Part shown: positions 54,101-64,000 of the stretch, piece by piece
Position numbering within the stretch: the first letter of the stretch is position 1
Layout: each line of letters opens with the position of its first letter
Assembly (NCBI GenBank): GCA_039654915.1
Contig: CM077595.1
Location: 51,429,501-51,493,500, forward strand
Source: Aquilaria yunnanensis
Lineage: Eukaryota; Streptophyta; Magnoliopsida; Malvales; Thymelaeaceae
Reading direction: 5' to 3'
DNA: 64,000 nt
Translations under genes and position numbers: made by a program
Notes under the pieces: generated by a model
Databases searched by the model: none
What the model was told of the DNA's origin: nothing
Seen by the model: the letters and a program-made list of their open reading frames with translations, nothing else

Positions 54101-55371
54101 TTTAATTCCAAACAAGTTGTGAATGTTTCCATTTCATTCCAAACAATTTGTGAATGTCTCCATTTCATCCCAAAGAAGTTGTGAATGTTTTCCTTTCATT
54201 TCAAACAAGTTGTGAATGTTTCCATTTTATTCCAAACAAGATTTGAATGTTTCCATTTCATTCCAAACAAGTTGTGAATTTTTCCATTTCATTCCAAACA
54301 AGTTGTGAATCTTTCAATTTCATTCCAAAAAAGTTACGAATGGTTCCATTTCATTCCAAACAAGGTGTGACTGTTCCAATTTCATTCCAAACAGGTTGTG
54401 AATATTTCAATTCCATTCCAAACAAGTTCTGAATGTTTCCATTCATTTCAAATTAGTTGTGAATGTTCCCATTTCATTCCAAAAAAGTTGTGAATGTTTC
54501 CACGTCATTCCAAACAAGACTTCATTCCAAACAAGTTCTGAATGTTTCAACTTCATTCCAAACAAGTTTTGAATGTTTCCACTTCATTCTAAACAAGTTA
54601 TGAATGTTTCCATTTCATTCGAAACAAGTTGTGAATCTTTCCATTTCATTCCAAATAAGCTGTGAATGTTCCAATTTCATTCCAAACAAGTTGTGAATGT
54701 TTCCTTTTCATCCAAACAAGTTTTGAATGTTTCAATTCATTCCAAACAAGTTTTGAATGTTTCCATTTCAATCCAAACAAGTTGCGAAGCTCCCCATTTC
54801 ATTCCAAACAAGTTATGAATGTTTCCATTTCATTCCAAACTAGTTGTGAATGTTTCCATTTAATTCCAAACAAGTTGTGAATGTTTCCATTTCATTCCAA
54901 ACAATTTGTGAATGTTTCCATTTCATGCCAAAGAAGTTGTGAATGTTTTCATTTCATTTCAAACAAGTTGTGAATGTTTCCATTTCATTCCAAACAAGAT
55001 TTGAATGTTTCCATTTCATTCCAAACAAGTTGTGAATTTTTCCTTTTCATTGCAAACAAGTTGTGAATGTTTCAATTTCATTCCAAAAAAGTTGCGAATG
55101 GTTCCATTTCATTCCAAACAAGTTGTGATTGTTCCAATTTCATTCCAAACAGCTTGTGAATATTTCAATTCCATTCCAAACAAGTTTTGAATGTTTCCAT
55201 TCATTTCAAACTAGTTGTGAATGTTCCCATTTCATTCCAAAAAAGTTGTGAATGTTTCCACGTCATTCCAAACGAGACTTCATTCCAAACAAGTTCTGAA
55301 TGTTTCAACTTCATTCCAAACAAGTGTTGAATGTTTCCACTTCATTCTAAACAAGTTATGAATGTTTCCAT
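51187..55371 (+). repeat. 31-bp satellite array, block S5
   Basis: About 135 monomers in the same orientation as the left blocks but with a different order of variants. A shortened unit (about 17 bp, AAGACTTCATTCCAAAC) recurs near 51546, 52553, 53280, 53759, 54518 and 55276. It is always followed by TTTCAACTTC, TTCTAAACAAGTTATG and ATCCAAACAAG units. Confidence 0.96.
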
Positions 55372-56787
55372 TGTTGGGTTTCGGGAGCCAAACAGCGCAG
55401 CGGAATTTAACCGAAACCCTCCAGGATCCAAGTGAAACGGGGTAAACCGGGTGTTCGAAAATTTCATACCTAATTTTCGGTTGAGATCTCTCACTCAACT
55501 GTAGAGTCGAATCACAAAACCTGAACAGTTGACGTGTTCAGGCTCTCTATGGTATCCACACGAGCCTCTCGGGATCACCACGCTTCCACCACGTCCCGGC
55601 AGATGCGTTTCTCTTGCGCTCGCAGTGCTAGCTTGCGTCCTCCAAGGAATTGCAAGAGAAGAGTGCGGCTGTCCTTTTGGGAGGCTAGGGCAAGGAGACC
55701 TACGAATTTCTCACTTAAAAGTTGTATTTATAGTGAGACTCAACTTCCAGGCCTAATGGGTTTCAAAGCCCTAATCCAATTAGGATTTAATTTCGGGCTT
55801 AATAATGGCTCAACTCCTTGGCCCATTATTAATACGAAATTAAAGTGAAACCATAACCCAAATAATTAGCCCATGCACTCTAATGATCCAAATAGCTCTA
55901 CGTGTGCGACCCAATAGGCTCTTGCCATGTTGGCAATGATCATAAATCACATTTATAATCATAAGCAATGAGCGGTGTCTAGCAACACATCATTGCTACC
56001 CAAGTGACAAGATTGTCGGTGAATCGACTAAACCTTTATGATCATCACCGATATATGCCATTGTCCCTTTGTCCAAGATATCAAGACTAAGCACGAGACA
56101 TGGAATGTGTCACTCTCGTATAGCCCAATCTTTGGTTTCTTGATTACCGAGTAGACTAACTTAAACTGATGACATTGATATCATATATCAACTCATCGGA
56201 GCATGGCCATGCATTTTCTAAGTCTCACTCTATCAAGGGGCCCAAAGATATCACTCCCGTTACATAGGAGGGACAAATCCCATCTTGATCATACAAATCC
56301 CTCCGCATGATATGTGACATACCCAATGACCTCCTTCAAGTTCACTCAGTTACGAGCAACAAAGGAAAGTATCAAAGTATGTGACTCACATGTAGGGAAC
56401 CTTGATGATCTTAGGTCGAAGGACTACATATACCATGATCACTATGAGAATCACTTATGACACTCATATAACGATCCATGAAGTGTTCTCATGGTGGGTC
56501 GGTCCAGTACACAAGTTCTCCAACTTGTACCCATATGTAGACTACATATCTCATATTAGTCTCCACATATGCTAGTCATTATGTATTATTGCAACCCGCT
56601 CCACAATAATACTAGACTAGGGACATTTAAGAATATCATTATTCTAGGGTTACAATTATGTTTATTACGTTACGCAGAAACAAAACAACAAACAAAATTG
56701 CTGGATTAATGCCTCAATAAAATATCATGACTCAATGTGCAAAAATACAATCATCTCATGATTGGCTTTTTGGGCACAATACTAACA
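55372..56787 (-). repeat. Solo LTR, family A (1416 bp)
   Basis: A complete family A LTR on the minus strand, full length and differing from A1 LTRs at only a few positions by eye. A perfect TSD, TCCAT, lies at 55367-55371 and 56788-56792, and satellite monomers continue in phase across it. This is a recent insertion that has already recombined to a solo LTR. Confidence 0.97.
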
Positions 56788-58249
56788 TCCATTTCATTCG
56801 AAACAAGTTGTGAATCTTTCCATTTCATTCCAAATAAGCTGTGAATGTTCCAATTTCATTCCAAACAAGTTGTGAATGTTTCCTTTTCATCCAAACAAGT
56901 TTTGAATGTTTCCATTTCATTCCAAACTAGTTGCGAAGGTCCACATTTCATTCCAAACAAGTTGTGAATGTTTCCATTTAATTCCAAACAAGTTGTGAAT
57001 GTTTCCATTTCATTCCAAACAATTTGTGAATGTTTCCATTTCATCCCAAAGAAGTTGTGAATGTTTTCATTTCATTTCAAACAAGTTGTGAATGTTTCCA
57101 TTTCATTCCAAACAAGATTTGAATGTTTCCATTTCATTCCAAACAAGTTGTGAATTTTTCCATTTTGTTCCAAACAAGTTGTGAATGTTTCAATTTCATT
57201 CCAAAAAAGTTGAGAATGGTTCCATTTCATTCCAAACAAGTTGTGATTGTTCCAATTTCATTCCAAACAGGGTGTGAATATTTCAATTCCATTCCAAACA
57301 AGTTTTCAATGTTTCCATTCATTCCAAACAAGTTGTGAATGTTCCCATTTCATTGCAAAAAAGTTGTGAATGTTTCCACGTCATTCCAAACAAGACTTCA
57401 TTCCAAACAAGTTCTGAATGTTTCAACTTCATTCCAAACAAGTTTTGAATGTTTCCACTTCATTCTAAACAAGTTATGAATGTTTCCATTTCACTCGAAA
57501 CAAGTTCTGAATCTTTCCATTTCATTCCAAATAAGCTGTGAATGTTCCAATTTCATTCCAAACAAGTTGTGAATGTTTCCTTTTCATCCAAACAAGTTTT
57601 GAATGTTTCAATTCATTCCAAACAAGTTTTGAATGTTTCCATTTCATTCCAAACTAGTTGCGAAGGTCCCCATTTCATTCCAAACAAGTTGTGAATGTTT
57701 CCATTTCATTCCAAACTAGTTGTGAATGTTTCCATTTAATTCCAAACAAGTTGTGAATGTTTCCATTTCATTCCAAACAATTTGTGAATGTTTCCATTTC
57801 ATGCCAAAGAAGTTGTGAATGTTTTCATTTCATTTCAAACAAGTTGTGAATGTTTCTATTTCATTCCAAACAAGATTTGAATGTTTCCATTTCATTCCAA
57901 ACAAGTTGTGAATTTTTCCATTTCGTTCCAAACAAGTTGTGAATGTTTCAATTTCATTCCAAAAAAGTTGCGAATGGTTCCATTTCATTCCAAACAAGTT
58001 TTGACTGTTTCCATTCATTCCAAACAAGTTGTGAATGTTTCCGTTTCATTCCAAATAACTTGTGAATGTTTCCATTTCAATCCAAACATGTTGTGAATGT
58101 TTACACTTCATTCCAAACACATTGTGAATTTTTCCACCTCACTACAAACATGTTTTGAACGTTTTCACTTCATTCCAAACAGGTTGTGAATGTTTCCATT
58201 TCATTCCATACAGGTTCTGAATGTTTCCATTTCATTCCAGACAACTTGT
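56788..58249 (+). repeat. 31-bp satellite array, block S6
   Basis: About 47 monomers continuing the S5 pattern. 57830-58249 is closely matched by 62299-62720 in block S7. Confidence 0.96.
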
Positions 58250-59226
58250 TGATATGATCAAGGAAGGCACACATGGAGAAGGCAAGGACCCATTGAAGGT
58301 TTCTAGTTGACCTATGACAAGGAAGAAAGCTAAGGAGCTCTCAAGTGCACTACAAGGCTTTGTTTCAAGTTTCTTCATGGAGAATGGACATGAAACTTCA
58401 CAAGGAGCTGCTGGAACTTTCAAGACACCATATGGACATGATGGATATGCTTGGTACTCAGTTCTGGAGTGCTTAGATAAGTCACAAAACAAGGACACCA
58501 AGGACACCACTCAAAGTGCACCATTTGAGCCACCTTAAGTGTTCTTGATGCATTTTGTGTCCACAAGCTGGATTTTTGAGCTCTAACTTTCCAGACCTTC
58601 ATTACCACATCTAAGATGAAGATTCATGCCATTGGAACTCAAAGATTCAAGCTTGGAGCTGAAGATACAAGAGAGAACCTTAAAGTGCCCAAAATGCACC
58701 CAAAAAGGCTATTTGGGAGTTTTCGGGTTTAATCTTGTATTTATATTTTATTTTCGTTCAAATCCTATTTAGATATATTATTTAGGAAGTTATTTAGGCT
58801 ATGGAATAGTTTTAAATCGTTTTGGGCAAGTGGCATACGCTGCATTCATTAAACTAGGAATTAGAGTCCTAATTTGACTAGGATTTCCTATGTCTTTGTA
58901 TCTAGGATTCCTAAGGGATTTAGGCTGCGAATTTTGCCCAGCTTTTAAACCTAGTTTAGGCCTATATAAAGGCACATATTCTGGATGTAAAGATACAGAT
59001 TATTGCCGAAATAATATTGCTCTTCGGAGAGGTTTTCTCTTTGGTTCTTGGCGGACTGCCTTGGTGCACAAGTATGCTTGTGTTCTTCGAGTTCTATACT
59101 TCTCGTTTCTAATCACAGGTTGATTAGGGGTGGGGGTCTTCAAACCCAGTCTCTTTGATGTCTTGTGGAACTTGAAAAACATCTTGGGCACGTTTCATGG
59201 TCGTTATACCATCGGGGTTCGCATCA
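58250..59226 (+). repeat. Solo LTR, family C variant (977 bp)
   Basis: It starts TGATATGATC and ends CGCATCA. A perfect TSD, CTTGT, lies at 58245-58249 and 59227-59231. The first half differs strongly from the C-b LTR, and the last third is almost the same, including CTATATAAAGG near 58963. Its start encodes a polyprotein-tail-like MTRKKAKELSSALQ, as in the main family C LTR. An unoccupied copy of the target exists near 62717. Confidence 0.95.
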
Positions 59227-62200
59227 CTTGTGAATGTTTCCATTTCATTCCAAACAACTTGGGAATGTTTCCATTTTATTCCAAGCAAGTTGTGATTGTT
59301 TCGATTTCAATCCAAACAAGTTGGGAATGTTTCCATTTCATTCCAAAGAAGTTGTGATTGTTCCAATTTCATTCCAAACAGGTTGTAAATATTTCAATTC
59401 CATTCCAAACAAGTTTTGAATGTTTCCATTCATTCCAAACTAGTTGTGAATGTTCCCATTTCATTCCAAATAAGTTGTGAATGTTTTTCCACTTCATTCC
59501 AAACAAGACTTCATTCCAAAACAAGTTTTGAATGTTTCCACTTCATTCTAAACAAGTTATGAATGTTTCCATTTCATTCCAAATAAGTTGTGAATGTTCC
59601 AATTTCATTCCAAACAAGTTGTGAATGTTTCCTTTTCATCCAAACAAGTTTTGAATGTTTCAATTCATTCCAAACAAGTTTTGAATGTTTCAATTCATTC
59701 CAAACAAGTTTTGAATGTTTCCATTTCATTCCAAATAAGCTGTGAATGTTCCAATTTCATTCCAAACAAGTTGTGAATGTTTCCATTTCATTCCAAACTA
59801 GTTGTGAAAGTTTCCATTTCATTCCAAACAATTTGTGAATGTTTCGATTTCATACGAAAGAAGTTGTGAATGTTTTTATTTCATTCCAAACAATTTGTGA
59901 ATGTTTCGATTTCTTGCCAAAGAAGTTGTGAATGTTTCCATTTCATTCCAAACAAGATTTCAATGTTTCCATTTCATTCCAAACAGGTTGTGAATGTTTC
60001 CATTTCATTCCAAACAAGTTGTGAATGTTTCAATTTCATTCCAAAAAAGTTACGAATGGTTCCATTTCATTTCGAAAAAGTTTTGAATGTTTCCATTCAT
60101 TCCAAACAAGTTATGAATGTTTCCATTTCATTCAAAATAAGTTGTGAATGTTTCCATTTCATTCCAAACATGTTTTGAATGCTTACACCTTATTCCAAAC
60201 ACATTGTGATTGTTTCCATTTCATTCGAAACAAGTTGTGATTGTTTCCATTTCATTCGAAATAGGTTGTGAATATTTCAATTCCACTCCAAAAAAGTTTT
60301 GAATGTTTCCACTCAATCCAAACTAGTTGTGAATGTTTCCATTTCATTCCAAATAAGTTGTGAATGTTTCCACTTCATTCCAAACAAGTTGTGAATGTTT
60401 CAACTTCATTCCAAACAAGGTTTGAATGTTTGGACTACATTCTAAAGAAATTATGCATGTAACCCCATTCATTCGAAACAAGTTGTGAACCTTTCCATTT
60501 CATTCCAAATAAGCTGTGATTGTTTCCTTTTCATCCAAACAAGTTTTGAGAGTTTCAATTCATTCCAAACAAGTTTTGAGTGTTTCAATTCATTCCAAAC
60601 AAGTTTTGAATGTTTCAATTCATTCCAAACAAGTTTTGAATGTTTCTAATTCAATCCAAATAAGCTTTGAGTGTTCCAATTTCATTCCAAACAAGTTGGG
60701 AATGTTTCCATTTCATTCCAAACAAGTTGTGAATGTTTCCATTTAATTCCAAGCAATTTGTGAATGTTTCGATTTCTTGCCAAAGACGTTGTGAATGTTT
60801 CTAATTCATTCCAAACAACTTGTGAATGTTTCGATTTCATGCCAAAGAAGTTGTGAAGGTTTCCATTTCATTCCAAACAAGATTTTAATGTTTCCATTTC
60901 ATTCCAAACAAGTTGTGAATTTTTCCATTTCGTTCCAAACAACTTGTGAATGTTTCAATTTCATTCCAAAAAAGTTGCAAATGGTTCCATTTCATTCCAA
61001 ACAAGTTTTGAATGTTTCCATTCATTCCAAACAAGTTGTGAATGTTTCCATTTCATTCCAAATAAGTTGTGAATGTTTCCATTTCTTCCCAAATATGTTG
61101 TGAATGTTTCCATTTCAATCCAAACATGTTGTGAATGTTTCCATTTCATTCCAAACAAGTTGTGATTGTTACAATTTCATTTGAAACAGGTTGTGAATAT
61201 TTCAATTCCATTCCAAACAAGTTTTGAATGTTTCCATTCATTCCAAACTAGTTGTAAATGTACCCATTTCATTCCAAATAAGTTGTGAATGTTTCCACTT
61301 CATTCCAAACAAGACTTCATTCCAAAGAAGTTGTGAATGTTTCCACTTCATTCGAAACAACTTGTGAATCTTTCCATTTCATTCCAAATAAGATGTGAAT
61401 GTTCCAATTTCATTCCAAACAAGTTGTGAATGTTTCCATTTCATCCAAACAAGTTTTGATTGTTTCAATTCATTGCAAACAAGTTTTGAATGTTTCCATT
61501 TCATTCCAAATAAGTTGTGAATGTTCCAATTTCATTCCAAAAAAGTTGTGAATCTTTCCATTTCAATCCAGACTAGTTGTGAATGTTTCCATTTAATTCC
61601 AAACAAGTTGTGAATGTTTCAATTTCATTCCAAACAACTTGTGATTGCTCCAATTTCATTCCAAAACAGGTTGTGAATATTTCAATTCCATTCCAAACAA
61701 TTTTTGAATGTTTCCATTCATTCCAAACTAGTTGTGAATGTTCCCATTTCATTCCAAATATGTTGTGAATGTTTCCACTTCATTCCAAACAAGTTGTGAA
61801 TGTTTCCACTTCATTCCAAGCAAGTTTTGAATGTTTCCACTTCATTCGAAACAAGTTGTGCATCTTTCCATTTTATTCAAAATAAGCTGTGTGTGTTCCA
61901 ATTTCACTCCAAACAAGTTGTGAATGTTTCATTTTCATCCAAAGAAGTTTTGAATGTTTCAATTCATTGCAAATAAGTTTTGAAAGTTTCCATTTCATTC
62001 CAAATAAGTTGTGAATGTTCCAATTTCAATCCAAAAAAGTTGTTAATATTTCCATTTCATTCCAAACTAGCTGTGAATGTTTCCATTCAATTCCAAACAA
62101 GGTGTGAATGTTTCAATTTCATTCCAAACAATTTGTGAATGTTTCGATTTCATGCCAATGAAGTTGTGAATGTTTCCATTTCATTCCAAACAAGTTGTGA

Positions 62201-64000
62201 ATGTTTCCATTTCAGTCCAAACAAGATTTGAATGTTTCCATTTCAATCCAAACAAGTTGTGAATTTTTCAATTTCATTCCAAAAAAGTCGTGAATGTTTC
62301 AATTTCTTTCCAAACAAGTTGTGAATGTTTCCATTTCATTCCAAACAAGATTTGAATGTTTCCATTTCATTCCAAACAAGTTGTGAATTTTTCCATTTCG
62401 TTCCAAACAAGTTGTGAATGTTTCAATTTCATTCCAAAAAAGTTGCGAATGGTTCCATTTCATTCCAAACAAGTTTTGACTGTTTCCATTCATTCCAAAC
62501 AAGTTGTGAATGTTTCCGTTTCATTCCAACTAACTTGTGAATGTTTCCATTTCATTCCAAACATGTTGTGAATGTTTACACTTGATTCCAAACACATTGT
62601 GAAATTTTCCACGTCACTGCAAACATGTTTTGAACGTCTTCACTTCATTCCAAACAGGTTGTGAATGTTTCCATTTCATTCCATACAGGTTCTGAATGTT
62701 TCGATTTCATTCCAGACAACTTGTGAATGTTTCCATTTCATTCCAAACAACTTGGGAATGTTTCCATTTTATTCCAAGCAAGTTGTGAATGTTTCCATTT
62801 CAATCCAAACAAGTTGTGAATGTTTCCATTTCATTCCAAACAAGTTGTGATTGTTCCAATTTCATTCCAAACAGGTTGTAAATATTTCAATTCCATTCAA
62901 AACAAGTTTTGAATGTTTCCATTCATTCCAAACTAGTTGTGAATGTTCCCATTTCATTCAAAATAAGTTGTGAATGTTTTTCCACTTCATTCCAAACAAG
63001 ACTTCATTCCAAATAAGTTATGAATGTTTCCACTTCATTCCAAACAAGTTTTGAATGTTTCCACTTCATTCTAAACAAGTTATGAATGTTTCCATTTCAT
63101 TCCAAATAAGTTGTGAATGTTCCAATTTCATTCCAAACAAGTTGTGAATCTTTCCTTTTCATCCAAACAAGTTTTGAATGTTTCAATTCATTCCAAACAA
63201 GTTTTGAATGTTTCAATTCATTCCAAACAAGTTTTGAATGTTTCCATTTCATTCCAAATAAGCTGTGAATGTTCCAATTTCATTCCAAACAAGTTGTGAA
63301 TGTTTCCATTTCATTCCAAACTAGTTGTGAATGTTTCCATTTCATTCCAAACAATTTGTGAATGTTTCGATTTCATACGAAAGAAGTTGTGAATGTTTCT
63401 ATTTCATTCCAAACAATTTGTGAATGTTTCGATTTCTTGCCAAAGAAGTTGTGAATGTTTCCATTTCATTCCAAACAAGATTTTAATGTTTCCATTTCAT
63501 TCCAAACAAGTTGTGAGTGTTTCCATTTCGTTCCAAACAAGTTGTGAATGTTTCAATTTCCTTCCAAAAAAGTTGCGAATGGTTCCATTTCATTCCAAAC
63601 AAGTTTTGACTGTTTCCATTCATTCCAAACAAGTTGTGAATGTTTCCATTTCATTCAAAATAAGTTGTGAGTGTTTCCATTTCATTCCAAACATGTTGTG
63701 AGTGTTTACACTTCATTCCAAACACATTGTGAATGTTTCCACTTCCTTCCAAACATGTTTTGAACGTTTTCACTTCGTTCCAAACAGGTTGTGAATGTTT
63801 CCATTTCATTCCATACACGTTCTGAATGTCTCAATGTCATTCCAAACAACTTGTGAATGTTTTGATTTCATTCCAAAGAAGTTGTGATTGTTTCCATTTT
63901 ATTCCAAACAAGTTGTGAATGTTTCCATTTCAATCCAAACAAGTTGTGAATGTTTCCGTTTCAATCCAAACAAGTTGTGAATGTTTCCATTTCATTCCAA
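59227..64000 (+). repeat. 31-bp satellite array, block S7
   Basis: About 154 monomers, running off the right edge. Marker units AAGACTTCATTCC occur near 59503, 61313 and 62998. 59230-60180 and 62720-63700 are close copies about 3.5 kb apart. No gene is present. Confidence 0.96.

Noticed and set aside
15760..64000. Many 60-100-codon frames reading MFPFHSKQVVNVSIS-like peptides in the satellite blocks
   Set aside because: 31 is not a multiple of 3, so each monomer is read in all three frames in turn and few units contain stops. The peptides are a product of the repeat; both strands give them equally.
1..64000. Host protein-coding genes
   Set aside because: Every long open frame is accounted for by gag, pol, ORF2 or repeat read-through. 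No other stretch shows coding structure or splice-like layout that I could support.

Overview
The window is nuclear DNA of a flowering plant, probably heterochromatin. It holds plant-type LTR retrotransposons whose primer-binding sites match the 3' end of plant initiator tRNA-Met (TGGTATCAGAGC), nested in one another and in about 20 kb of a 31-bp satellite. I find no host protein gene, tRNA or rRNA gene. The species cannot be named from the sequence.

Layout. 1-2711: 3' part of a Ty1/copia element of family A (copy A0, + strand). 2712-14110: a tangled cluster of one Ty3/gypsy-type family (C): tail and LTR of one copy (C-a), a complete LTR-gag-ORF2-LTR copy (C-b, 4621-10293), an inverted truncated copy (D) that forms a giant palindrome with C-b, and a mosaic LTR. 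14111-15578: leader and 5' LTR of a second copia family (B1, - strand). 15579-38232: satellite cut by B2 (+, 17978-28104), which is itself split by a complete young copia element A1 (-, 18010-26303), and by two solo B LTRs with target-site duplications (TSDs). 38237-45387: an old rearranged family A copy (A2) between inverted LTR pieces. 45388-51186: a decayed but nearly whole-coding B copy (B5, -). 51187-64000: satellite cut by a solo A LTR and a solo C-type LTR, both with perfect TSDs.

How it fits together. A1 has two 1416-bp LTRs that differ at one position by eye, a TSD, PBS, PPT, gag and an open 1026-codon pol. One lost base separates gag from pol. A0 and the solo A LTR are of similar youth; A2 belongs to an older wave and has decayed largely by C-to-T/G-to-A stops. 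Family C carries gag but no working pol. Its second ORF (about 650 codons) stays open in two diverged copies with in-frame indels. It starts with a gypsy-like linker, contains what looks like a heavily altered, catalytically dead reverse transcriptase segment, and ends in the usual gypsy polyprotein tail that runs into the LTR. This ORF and the C-b/D palindrome are the most unusual content. The satellite monomer has a pentamer-like core, runs in the same orientation throughout, and shows two different higher-order repeat (HOR) patterns, left and right.

Identities, divergences and HOR periods are by-eye estimates.
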